From the NCBI GenBank assembly GCA_024231375.1, contig JAAEQP010000025.1:1-6008 (forward strand): a DNA stretch of 6,008 nt, read 5' to 3'. This document shows, in pieces, positions 1 to 6,008 of this stretch. Origin of the DNA: a bacterium (GTDB lineage: Bacteria > Hydrogenedentota > Hydrogenedentia > Hydrogenedentiales > SLHB01). Position 1 is the stretch's first letter. Every line of letters begins with the position of its first letter. Made by a program: the position numbers and the translations under genes. The notes beneath the pieces are model-generated. The model saw nothing but the letters and a program-made list of their open reading frames with translations, had not been told where the DNA came from and ran no database searches.

Positions 1-1
1 G

Positions 2-124
2 GCCAACATCGCCTACCGCCTCGGCCGCCCGCTCGACTGGGACCCGGTCGCCGAACGATTCATCGGCGACGAAGAAGCGAACCGCATGATCAGCCGGCCC
101 GGCCGCGGGCCGTGGCATCTGTAG
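2..124 (+). CDS. Gfo/Idh/MocA family oxidoreductase, C-terminal fragment (cut by left edge)
   Basis: Only the last 40 codons and the TAG stop are present; the reading frame enters from the left with its first full codon at base 2. The tail reads ANIAYRLGRPLDWDP, then FIGDEEANRMISRP, and ends GPWHL. This pattern (N-I-A-Y-R-L-G-R, a W-D-P step, G-D-E-E-A-N and a final R-P-x-R-x-P-W) is the usual C-terminus of a large bacterial group of Gfo/Idh/MocA NAD(P)-dependent sugar or polyol dehydrogenases, many with Tat signals at the missing N-terminus. The Rossmann domain and catalytic residues lie outside the window, so substrate and localisation cannot be judged. The stop codon overlaps the ribosome binding site of the next gene, which starts 12 bases downstream, so the two are probably co-transcribed and perhaps translationally coupled. 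Confidence 0.8.
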   Translation, partial: ANIAYRLGRPLDWDPVAERFIGDEEANRMISRPGRGPWHL

Positions 125-136
125 GGGGTACGTGAG

Positions 137-2230
137 ATGATTCGGAAGTTTACGATTGCATGGACACTCGCCGCGATGTGCGCGCTCGCGCCGATTGCCG
201 GCGCGCAGGACGCCCCAGGCGTCGTCGAACGGCTCTCCAGTGGTGAACCGGATGTCCGCAACCAGGCAGCGGCTGACGCGGCCGCCCTCGGCGCGGAAGC
301 AGTGCCGCCCATCGGCGCGCTTGTCGGGTCGGATACGTTCTACACATCCCAGGCGGCGGAGCGGGCACTGGCGAACCTCACCCATCACGCCGCACGCCCG
401 AGCGCCGATGCCGAACGGACCGCCGTGGCCGGCGAACTGGTCAAATTGATCGCCGACACCTATCCCGACAAGACGCGCCGGGAGGCGTTGCGGCTCTTGG
501 CGTTCGTGGGTGGCGAAGCCCAAGTGGCGCCCGTTGCCGCGCTGCTGATGGAGCAATCCATCGCCGACGAAGCCCGGTTGGCCCTTGACCAGATCCCGGG
601 CGAGGCCGCCTCGAAAGCTCTGCTGGATACGCTCTACCTGGCGCCCCCGGAATTGCGGGTCTTGCTCTTCGACACCCTCGTACACAGGAACGTGCGCGCC
701 GCCATCCCGGCGATTACGGCCGAAGCCCGTGGCAACCACCGCGACGTCGCCTTTTCGGCCTTGGAAGCCTTGGCGCGTTTCGGGGTGCCCCCGCATCAGG
801 TGTTCCCCAAGTCGCCCGCATTCACGGCCGACGAGAAACGGCGATACGCGTGGGCCTTCCTGACCTGCGCCCATGCGCGGCACGCAAGCGGCGACGCCAA
901 GGCCGCTGAACGGATGTACGCGTCGGTAGCGGCGTTTCCACCAAACAAGAACGCCGCCCGCGCCGCCCTCCGTGGGCTCGCGGACCTCGACTCGCGCATG
1001 CTCATTGACCATGCCCTTGGCTACCTGACGGAGCCGGGCCTCAGCGACATGGCGTCGACAGCGCTCATTGAAACGAAACTGGACAAGACCGATGCGCTTC
1101 TCACCAAAGCCTACGAGCGGGTCGTGCCCGCGAAGCGGGCGGCCTTGCTGAACGTTCTGGCCGCACGGAAAGCGCCCGGCTTCGACGCCTTGGCGCAGAC
1201 AGCCGCCGCACAAGGCGCGGGTGAGGAACGCATGACCGCGCTCCAGTTGCTGGGGCAGCCGGTGCCCGTCGATGTGCTGCAGGAAGTGTTGGTGAAAGGT
1301 ACGCCCTGGGCGCGTGAAGAGGCTGCCCAGGGAGTGCTGGACTACGCGGGCCAGAAGCGCAAGGCCGGCGAGATCGAAGCCGCACGCCTTGCGTACGAAG
1401 AACTTGCCGTGAGCCCGGTGGCGCCCGCGTACCGTCTGAACGCCCTCCGTGGCGTGGAAGCCGTCGCCAGCTACGCATCCCGTGAGTTCGTGGATTCCTT
1501 GCTTGAGGTCATTCGCGAGGGACAGGACGGTATTCCTGCGGACGCCGTGGTTGCCGCGGGCCGTGCCGCCGTGGCCGTCTACGCCGCCAACCCCGACGCG
1601 GAGCAGGCCAAGCAGTCCGTGATTGCCTTGGCTGAGGAATGCCGCGGCAAACCCGGCGCGCTGGACGAAGTGGCCATGTTCGCATTCGAGAAACTCGCCG
1701 CCCTCGGCGTCAACACCAAGGTTTTCGCACAGCGCCAAGGCTTCATCACGGACTGGACCCTTCTCGGTCCATTGCCTAACGAAGGCGGCATCGGCGCCTT
1801 CGAGCAATCCTTCTTCGACGAGGCAGCGAATCCACTGCCTTCCCCTGTCACCGTGGGCGACGCGGCCCTCACGTGGAAGCCCGCGTCGACGGACGCGGTT
1901 CCCGCGACCATCGATCTCACCGCACACTTCGAGCTGAAGGACAACGTGGCGGCGTATGCGTGCGCCGAAGTCACCGTAGGCGCCGACACACCGGTCCTGC
2001 TCCTTGCGGGCAGCGACGATGGATGCGAAATTTGGGTCAATGGCGCGAAGGTACACGCCGTCAAGCAGCCGCGTAGCCTGATCGTCGATAACGACCGAAT
2101 TGAAACCGCCTTGAAGGCGGGTGTGAACCGCGTCCTCATCAAGGTGTTGCAGGGCGCCAGCGACTGGCAGTTCTGTGTGCGGGTCGCGGGCCGCGACGGC
2201 GCGCCCATCGACTTGAGCCAGGGAGGCTGA
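137..2230 (+). CDS. Exported HEAT-repeat protein with C-terminal jelly-roll-like domain
   Basis: A 697-residue protein. Residues 1-23 form a signal peptide (R3, K4, a hydrophobic core, then A21-G22-A23 before Q24), so it should be exported. Residues about 30-230 are short alpha-helical pairs rich in Ala and Leu, of the HEAT/PBS-lyase type (for example EPDVRNQAAADAAALG). Two stretches, about 237-282 and 400-445, look more like TPR units (G-D-A-K-A-A-E-R-M-Y and G-E-I-E-A-A-R-L-A-Y). From about residue 535 the protein changes to a beta-rich domain with W540, G544-P545-L546-P547, S626-D627-D628-G629 and W633-V634-N635-G636, ending with an A-G-V-N-R-V-L-I-K-V strand. This W-x-x-x-G-P and S-D-D-G-x-x-x-W-x-N-G signature recurs in secreted proteins of Planctomycetota-like bacteria and resembles galactose-binding or PA14-like folds. 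The start is supported by AGGGGG at 123-128, eight bases upstream. No catalytic motif is seen. A scaffold or glycan-binding role is inferred; the ligand is unknown. Confidence 0.82.
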   Translation: MIRKFTIAWTLAAMCALAPIAGAQDAPGVVERLSSGEPDVRNQAAADAAALGAEAVPPIGALVGSDTFYTSQAAERALANLTHHAARPSADAERTAVAGELVKLIADTYPDKTRREALRLLAFVGGEAQVAPVAALLMEQSIADEARLALDQIPGEAASKALLDTLYLAPPELRVLLFDTLVHRNVRAAIPAITAEARGNHRDVAFSALEALARFGVPPHQVFPKSPAFTADEKRRYAWAFLTCAHARHASGDAKAAERMYASVAAFPPNKNAARAALRGLADLDSRMLIDHALGYLTEPGLSDMASTALIETKLDKTDALLTKAYERVVPAKRAALLNVLAARKAPGFDALAQTAAAQGAGEERMTALQLLGQPVPVDVLQEVLVKGTPWAREEAAQGVLDYAGQKRKAGEIEAARLAYEELAVSPVAPAYRLNALRGVEAVASYASREFVDSLLEVIREGQDGIPADAVVAAGRAAVAVYAANPDAEQAKQSVIALAEECRGKPGALDEVAMFAFEKLAALGVNTKVFAQRQGFITDWTLLGPLPNEGGIGAFEQSFFDEAANPLPSPVTVGDAALTWKPASTDAVPATIDLTAHFELKDNVAAYACAEVTVGADTPVLLLAGSDDGCEIWVNGAKVHAVKQPRSLIVDNDRIETALKAGVNRVLIKVLQGASDWQFCVRVAGRDGAPIDLSQGG

Positions 2231-2248
2231 CCACACAAAGGAGTTGGC

Positions 2249-3097
2249 ATGCGAAATTGGACTGCGGCCTTCATCGTAATCGCGGCCTCGGGGTGCGCCC
2301 TGTCTCCCGACAAAGTCGATCCCGGCCCGGTAGCTCCGGGGCTGCCTGGAACGACCGTAGTCCCCCTTCCCCAGGCCCACGCCCACAACGACTACCTGCA
2401 TGACCGCCCCTTGCTGGACGCGCTTGACCACGGATTCTGCAGCGTAGAGGCCGATATCCACTTGGTGGACGGTGAATTACTGGTGGCCCACGACCGCGAC
2501 AAATGCCAGCCCGGCCGTACGCTACAGGCTCTCTACCTGGATCCCCTCCGCGAGCGGGTACGCGCCAACGGCGGTGCGGTGTATCCGGGCGGACCCCGGT
2601 TCTGGCTGCTCATCGACTTCAAGACCGGCGCAGTTCGCACGTACGAAGCTCTTCGCGAAGTCCTGCACGAATACGACGACATTCTCACCGAATTCCGTGC
2701 AAAGAGAACCAAGGTCAAAGCGGTTACGATTGTGCTTTCAGGAAACCGTCCCACGCGCCTGGTGGAGGAAGAGCGGGTTCGGCTTGGAGGCATCGACGGC
2801 CGCATGAACGAACTGGAAAGCGGCATCTCTTCTCACCTCATGCCCATGCTGAGCGACCACTGGGGCCGCGTCTTCGACTGGTCCGGGCCGGGTCCCATGC
2901 CTGACGAAACACGCGAGAAACTGCACGCTATCGTCCGCCAATGCCATGCCGACGGACGAGCGGTACGGTTCTGGGCCACACCCGACTACCCTGAACTGTG
3001 GAGCGAACTGGTCGACGCCGAGGTCGACCTCATCAACACCGACAACCTGGCGAAACTCCAGTCCTTTCTTCTAGCGCGCCGGGAAACCCCGAAATAA
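2249..3097 (+). CDS. AIM6-like PI-PLC/GDPD superfamily lipoprotein
   Basis: A 282-residue protein. A short hydrophobic N-terminus ends in the lipobox A13-S14-G15-C16, so it is probably lipid-anchored at Cys16. The core matches the AIM6-like branch of the phosphatidylinositol-phospholipase C / glycerophosphodiester phosphodiesterase TIM-barrel superfamily: H44-A-H46-N47-D48-Y, then S65-V-E67-A-D69, then L-L-V-A-H81-D, then R90-T-L-Q-A-L-Y-L-D-P-L. Later strands carry I122-D123-F124-K125, V239-R-F-W243-A-T-P, and I262-N-T-D265, the usual final barrel strand. By family analogy H44 or H46 and H81 are the acid/base residues, and E67, D69 and D123 are metal or substrate ligands. The reaction would be hydrolysis of a phosphodiester, perhaps a glycerophosphodiester or phospholipid headgroup, outside the cytoplasm; the substrate is not predictable. 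AAAGGAG at 2237-2243, five bases before the ATG, fixes the start. It lies 18 bases after the HEAT gene, consistent with one operon. Length is plausible for a complete single-domain member. Confidence 0.8.
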   Translation: MRNWTAAFIVIAASGCALSPDKVDPGPVAPGLPGTTVVPLPQAHAHNDYLHDRPLLDALDHGFCSVEADIHLVDGELLVAHDRDKCQPGRTLQALYLDPLRERVRANGGAVYPGGPRFWLLIDFKTGAVRTYEALREVLHEYDDILTEFRAKRTKVKAVTIVLSGNRPTRLVEEERVRLGGIDGRMNELESGISSHLMPMLSDHWGRVFDWSGPGPMPDETREKLHAIVRQCHADGRAVRFWATPDYPELWSELVDAEVDLINTDNLAKLQSFLLARRETPK

Positions 3098-3128
3098 CAC
3101 ACGGCTACAACGCGGTTCCTTCTAACGT

Positions 3129-3133
3129 GGAGG
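3129..3133 (+). promoter_or_regulatory. Ribosome binding site (GGAGG) deciding the start of the second Gfo/Idh gene
   Basis: GGAGG lies eight bases before the ATG at 3142. It decides the start: the same frame stays open upstream to 2998, but that extension would overlap the 3' end of the lipoprotein gene by about 100 bases and would put non-homologous sequence ahead of the Rossmann beta-strand. An ATG at 3134 is out of frame and too close to the GGAGG. Confidence 0.75.
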
Positions 3134-3141
3134 ATGTTGCC

Positions 3142-4170
3142 ATGCAGTCGGTTCGAGTGGGTATCGTAGGGTTGGGTGGAATCTGCCGAAGCCGCCATGT
3201 GCCGGGACTACGGCGCATTGAGGGTGTCGAGATCGTAGCGGCCACCAACCGCACCCCCGAATCGAGCCGTGCCGTTGCCGACGAGTTTGGCATTCCCGAA
3301 ACCTGCGCCTCGTGGCAGGAGTTGGTCGCGCGCGACGATCTCGATGCGATTGTCATCGGCACGTGGCCTTATCTCCACCGCGATATCTCTATCGCCGCGA
3401 TTCAAGCAGGCAAACACGTGTTCTGCCAGGCCCGCATGGCCATGGACGCTGCCGAGGCCCAAGACATGTGCGCCGCCGCCGAGTCCAGCGAACTGGTGGC
3501 TATGCTATGCCCCGTGCCCGTGGGGTTGAGCATCGACGCGACCGTGGCGCGCATGTCGCGTGAGGGCGTGTTGGGCGACGTACGCCTGGTGCGGGTCCAG
3601 AGTTTCACCGACGCCTTCGCGTCCCCGGACGCGCCCATGAACTGGCGCAAGGATCACCGCCTGTCCGGACTCAACATGTGGACCCTCGGCATGTACGCCG
3701 AAGTGGTCCACCGTTGGTTCGGGTGGACGCGGACCGTGACCGCCGCCACTCAGACCTTTGTATCCGAGCGTGTCGACGAGTCGGGCAAGCGGATTGAAGT
3801 GGAGATTCCGGACCAAGTCCTAGTTCACACCACTACCGTGAGCGGGGTTCCGATGCAATACACCATCAGCGCGGCGGTCCACAACGGCACCGACGCCATC
3901 GAGATCTACGGCACCGGACAGACCCTCCGCTATGACGTAGGCGCGGACATTCTCTACGCATCCGCGCCCGGCGAACCCATGAAGCCCGTCCACATCCATC
4001 GGGAAGACCGATACGACGTCGCCAATTGGCGTGTCGAGGAGGACTTCGTCGACGCTATCCGAACAGGCAGCGAATACCACCCCAACTTCGAGGATGGCTT
4101 CCACTACATGCAGATGGTCCAAGCCGTGTACGACAGCGCGTCTCGTCAATGCACCGTAGCCCTCGACTGA
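3142..4170 (+). CDS. Divergent Gfo/Idh/MocA family protein with altered catalytic residues
   Basis: A 342-residue protein of normal length for the family, with no signal peptide, so cytoplasmic. Residues 1-120 are a Rossmann fold: V6-G-I-V-G10-L-G12-G-I-C15, where Cys15 occupies the third glycine position of GxGxxG, then the W75-P-Y-L-H79 step (usually T-P-N-x-x-H) and G90-K-H-V-F-C. Residues about 125-342 are the alpha/beta C-terminal domain. By hand alignment the usual E-K-P triplet is Q96-A97-R98, so the catalytic lysine is replaced by Ala. The usual D-x-G-x-H motif is T181-L-G183-M-Y185, so Asp and His are also missing. The fold and probable NAD(P) binding are clear, but ordinary dehydrogenase chemistry is doubtful. 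R98, Y185, E187 or H190 may take over, or the protein may bind a sugar without oxidising it. The start at 3142 follows GGAGG with an eight-base gap, 44 bases after the lipoprotein gene. I recall similar Arg-containing variants in environmental bacteria, but cannot confirm this here. Confidence 0.85.
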   Translation: MQSVRVGIVGLGGICRSRHVPGLRRIEGVEIVAATNRTPESSRAVADEFGIPETCASWQELVARDDLDAIVIGTWPYLHRDISIAAIQAGKHVFCQARMAMDAAEAQDMCAAAESSELVAMLCPVPVGLSIDATVARMSREGVLGDVRLVRVQSFTDAFASPDAPMNWRKDHRLSGLNMWTLGMYAEVVHRWFGWTRTVTAATQTFVSERVDESGKRIEVEIPDQVLVHTTTVSGVPMQYTISAAVHNGTDAIEIYGTGQTLRYDVGADILYASAPGEPMKPVHIHREDRYDVANWRVEEDFVDAIRTGSEYHPNFEDGFHYMQMVQAVYDSASRQCTVALD

Positions 4171-4182
4171 TCGCCAGCGCGG

Positions 4183-4211
4183 TTGACCCGGCGGCGTTCC
4201 GTTTCTATTAT
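4183..4211 (+). promoter_or_regulatory. Sigma-70-type promoter upstream of the metallophosphoesterase gene
   Basis: TTGACC at 4183-4188 (5 of 6 to the -35 consensus) and TATTAT at 4206-4211 (5 of 6 to the -10 consensus) are separated by exactly 17 bases. The pair sits in the short non-coding gap after the stop at 4170. The -10 is one of the few AT-rich spots in a GC-rich window. Transcription would begin near 4218. This is pattern recognition only; sigma factor preferences of the host are unknown. Confidence 0.6.
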
Positions 4212-4224
4212 GCGGTGTGGGTGC

Positions 4225-5058
4225 ATGAGGCGGGCCTGGAGGGCAATACTTCTGATCACCATCATCCATCTCAGCGATCTGCACATCCACCGGAAGGCGG
4301 ATGCCAAGGACAACCGCAACGCGCGGACCCTGGTGCGCGAGATTGTTCGGCGGCATGGCCACGTGTCGAAGCGCAATACCTACATCGTCATCACGGGCGA
4401 CCTTGTCGACAGCATCACCCGGCCCCACTACGAGAACCTGCGCCGGTTGGTGCTGGACCCGCTCCGCCGCGAGCATTTCAAGGTGTTGGCCACGCCCGGC
4501 AACCACGACTACGCGCGCATGGGCAATTCGTTTCGGCCTGAGGGCCCCGCCCTGTTCCACGAATACGTCCAACCCGGCCAGTACCCTCACGTCTATCCAT
4601 CCGACGCCCGTGTCGCGCCGGGCACGTCGGAAGTGCGGTTCATCGGCCTCGACACCGCCGACAAACAGGAACAGGTGTTCCTTGCCAACGGCGTCATCGA
4701 TGAGCGGCAATTGGAAGAGTTTCGACACCTCCTCGAAACGCACAAGAACGAGTTCATTGTCGTCCATTTCCACCACCACCCCTTCATTTTCAACCCGGCG
4801 AAGGCCTTCCGGAAGTATGCCCAGTTCATGCGGGCCATCCGTGGCCGGCACAATCTCGTCGTGCTCTTCGGTCACCACCATCGAAGCCGCGCCTTCTTCG
4901 GTCGGGCCGGCATTCCGCTCATGCTGGCGTCCAACAAGGTAACCCGCGCCACGCGTGGCGTCTTGTCGTACCGAGTGGTCACGTTGGACCGAAAAGCAGA
5001 AGGATTCGGCAAGGGGTTGACCGGGGTTGACGTGGTTACTGTGGAGTTTTCGGCCTGA
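4225..5058 (+). CDS. Calcineurin-like metallophosphoesterase
   Basis: From the ATG at 4225 this is 277 residues. It has the full metal-binding set of the calcineurin-like phosphoesterase family: S17-D18-L19-H20, T57-G58-D59, P91-G92-N93-H94-D95, H181-x-H183-H184-H185-P, and G216-H217-H218-H219. Two metal ions should therefore bind, and phosphoester or phosphodiester hydrolysis is likely. The layout is like class III cyclic-nucleotide phosphodiesterases (CpdA-like), but the substrate is not determined. There is no signal peptide or membrane segment, so it is cytoplasmic. The start is uncertain. TTG 4183 and ATG 4210 lie inside a promoter-like sequence. ATG 4225 would have only about seven bases of leader and no good Shine-Dalgarno site. 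CTG 4252 lies eight bases after GGAGGG and would give a typical family N-terminus beginning M-I-T-I-I-H-L-S-D-L-H. I keep ATG 4225 as the conventional choice. A longer open frame on the opposite strand is a shadow. Confidence 0.88.
   Translation: MRRAWRAILLITIIHLSDLHIHRKADAKDNRNARTLVREIVRRHGHVSKRNTYIVITGDLVDSITRPHYENLRRLVLDPLRREHFKVLATPGNHDYARMGNSFRPEGPALFHEYVQPGQYPHVYPSDARVAPGTSEVRFIGLDTADKQEQVFLANGVIDERQLEEFRHLLETHKNEFIVVHFHHHPFIFNPAKAFRKYAQFMRAIRGRHNLVVLFGHHHRSRAFFGRAGIPLMLASNKVTRATRGVLSYRVVTLDRKAEGFGKGLTGVDVVTVEFSA
4238..4243 (+). promoter_or_regulatory. Shine-Dalgarno-like GGAGGG possibly serving a CTG start at 4252
   Basis: GGAGGG lies inside the region usually assigned to the metallophosphoesterase N-terminus, eight bases before the in-frame CTG at 4252. 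That spacing matches the window's other starts at 137, 3142 and 5106. No ATG, GTG or TTG in this frame lies at a suitable distance downstream. It may be the real ribosome binding site, or a chance result of the codons Trp-Arg-Ala. Confidence 0.4.
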
Positions 5059-5091
5059 CTGGGGTGGGGGATTGGCGTCGGTGTCACCATC

Positions 5092-5097
5092 AAGGAG
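5092..5097 (+). promoter_or_regulatory. Ribosome binding site (AAGGAG) deciding a GTG start
   Basis: AAGGAG is followed after eight bases by GTG at 5106. Two other possible initiators lie closer and both fail: ATG at 5099 is followed directly by TGA, and GTG at 5101 stops after two codons. Only the frame starting at 5106 stays open, and it begins with a signal peptide. Confidence 0.75.
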
Positions 5098-5105
5098 TAT
5101 GTGAA

Positions 5106-6008
5106 GTGAACACGCGTGTTCGAGTCGCACTGGTCCTGACGTTGCTGGGGAGTCTTGGGGGAACGGTTGCCGGACAAGAGCCCTATGCCATCCTCATTAT
5201 TCCGTCCACAGGCGGGTCGAGAATCGCGCAGGCCTCGGTAGACACCGCCGAGATCGTAGCCGCTCTGGGGCTGAGCGGACCGGACGCCGTCGCCAATGTC
5301 CGCGCCTTCCTCGAAGTGAACGGCATTCTTCAACCCCTCGTCGCCCAGATGACCGTCGACGGCGACCGCACGGACGCCGTGTTGCTCCTGCCCGAAGGCG
5401 TCCGCAAAGGACGCGTGCAGCTCTATGGTGCGGATGTGGCGCCATCCGGCGATCCCGCAACCTTGCCGGACACCTTGCCCCCACTCACGCTTCGCCGTGA
5501 GGACGGCCGCGTCATCGTGAACAACGGATTCGCCGAGATCGTCCACGACCCGGCCGCCGAGGGCGGACTGCCTTCGCGCATCTCCTTCCTCGCATCGGGC
5601 AAGGCCTTCGACGGATTCGACATGTACGACCGTCTCTACGACAAGGACCGCGGCCAGTTCTTTCTGCGCAACGACCGGAAGGCGTCCGTCAAGGTGGTGC
5701 GGAAAGGCCCCCTGGAGATCGTGGTCGAGGCGCAGGCCCGGTACGTCCAGGGCGACAACGGGCCCGTGTCGCAGCCCCAGGCGGTGTACCGCTTCGCCTA
5801 CCGCGTCGGCTCGCCGGCCGTCGAGGTCACGGCCCGGTGTGAACAGGCGACGCCTGCGTCCTGGCACGAGCACCACCTGCTCCAGTGGCAGTTCAATGGA
5901 CGCCCCTTGCCAACCTGGACCGGCAGCACGCCACGCCAGTCCGGCGCCTTCGACACGGACAACCAATCCGCCAACACGGCCAAGTGGGGCGCTGTAACCG
6001 ATGGCGCC
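5106..6008 (+). CDS. Secreted protein of unknown function, N-terminal part (cut by right edge)
   Basis: An uninterrupted frame of 301 codons runs to the last base of the window with no stop, so the C-terminus is missing. It starts at GTG 5106. The N-terminus is a signal peptide (MNTRVRVALVLTLLGSLGG, probably cleaved after T-V-A-G near residue 23), so the protein is exported. The remainder is rich in beta-strand-like alternation, with paired strands such as G-R-V-I-V-N-N-G-F-A-E-I-V-H-D, then L-P-S-R-I-S-F-L, then G-P-L-E-I-V-V-E-A-Q-A-R-Y, then A-V-E-V-T-A-R. An aromatic and His-rich patch W-H-E-H-H-L-L-Q-W-Q-F lies near residue 255. This is reminiscent of beta-sandwich domains in large secreted carbohydrate-active or carbohydrate-binding proteins, but I do not recognise the family and assign no activity. 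It follows the metallophosphoesterase by 47 bases and may share its transcript. Confidence 0.72.
   Translation, partial: MNTRVRVALVLTLLGSLGGTVAGQEPYAILIIPSTGGSRIAQASVDTAEIVAALGLSGPDAVANVRAFLEVNGILQPLVAQMTVDGDRTDAVLLLPEGVRKGRVQLYGADVAPSGDPATLPDTLPPLTLRREDGRVIVNNGFAEIVHDPAAEGGLPSRISFLASGKAFDGFDMYDRLYDKDRGQFFLRNDRKASVKVVRKGPLEIVVEAQARYVQGDNGPVSQPQAVYRFAYRVGSPAVEVTARCEQATPASWHEHHLLQWQFNGRPLPTWTGSTPRQSGAFDTDNQSANTAKWGAVTDGA

Noticed and set aside
1005..1030. TTGACC-type -35-like sequence inside the HEAT gene
   Set aside because: There is no fitting -10 box at the right distance, and it lies deep in a continuous coding frame.
1579..2388. A 269-codon open frame on the minus strand
   Set aside because: It is antisense to the conserved C-terminal domain of the HEAT protein and crosses into the lipoprotein gene; no motif or start signal supports it.
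2998..3141. N-terminal extension of the second Gfo/Idh gene back to 2998
   Set aside because: It overlaps the lipoprotein gene, encodes sequence unlike the family, and would ignore the well-placed GGAGG and ATG at 3142.
4171..4200. Possible stem between CGCC and GGCG after the Gfo/Idh stop, considered as a terminator
   Set aside because: The stem is short, the loop is long and interrupted, and no T-run follows it.
5061..5080. G-rich run GGGGTGGGGG before the last gene, considered as a G-quadruplex
   Set aside because: There are only two strong G-tracts close together, and the later GG pairs would allow only a weak two-layer structure.
5099..5104. ATG-TGA start-stop pair in the leader of the last gene, considered as a regulatory mini-ORF
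   Set aside because: The ATG is one base from the AAGGAG site, too close for normal initiation, and it is most simply chance.
3820..5130. A 436-codon open frame on the minus strand, longer than the + strand gene it covers
   Set aside because: It spans the ends of two + strand genes with clear family motifs, including the complete phosphoesterase metal-binding set. Its translation shows no recognisable motif, and long antisense frames are common in GC-rich coding DNA.
4872..5966. A 364-codon open frame on the minus strand
   Set aside because: It runs antisense to the phosphoesterase 3' end and to the secreted protein, whose frame has a signal peptide and ribosome binding site. It is explained by codon bias.

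Overview
The window is GC-rich bacterial DNA with six genes, all on the + strand and tightly packed; the gaps are 12 to 54 bases and no stretch of 300 bases lacks a gene. The gene mix is two Gfo/Idh/MocA-type proteins, a large secreted HEAT-repeat protein with a sugar-binding-like C-terminal domain, and a secreted protein of unknown type. Together with good Shine-Dalgarno sites, this resembles accessory-rich genomes of Planctomycetota, Hydrogenedentota or Lentisphaerota. That placement is a judgement from gene style, not a proven assignment.

Layout: (1) 2-124, the last 40 codons of a Gfo/Idh/MocA oxidoreductase cut by the left edge. (2) 137-2230, an exported HEAT/TPR-like solenoid protein ending in a jelly-roll-like domain. 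(3) 2249-3097, a lipoprotein of the AIM6-like branch of the PI-PLC/GDPD phosphodiesterase superfamily. (4) 3142-4170, a divergent Gfo/Idh/MocA protein in which the usual catalytic residues appear replaced. (5) about 4225-5058, a cytoplasmic calcineurin-like metallophosphoesterase with a complete metal-binding motif set. (6) 5106 to the right edge, the N-terminal 301 codons of a secreted protein that I cannot assign.

Genes 1 to 4 look like one transcription unit, because they are closely spaced and each start has its own ribosome binding site. A near-consensus sigma-70-type promoter (TTGACC, 17 bases, TATTAT) lies between genes 4 and 5, so the metallophosphoesterase probably begins a new unit that may include gene 6. 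I saw no convincing rho-independent terminator, tRNA, rRNA, CRISPR array, insertion sequence or attachment site.

How the genes act together is inference only. Paired Gfo/Idh proteins beside exported proteins with carbohydrate-binding-like folds suggest uptake and processing of sugars or glycoconjugates, while the two phosphodiester-hydrolase-fold enzymes (one lipid-anchored, one cytoplasmic) have unknown substrates. I found no defence, mobile or clearly new multi-gene system. The points most worth a second look are the altered active site of gene 4 and the promoter and start-codon arrangement of gene 5.
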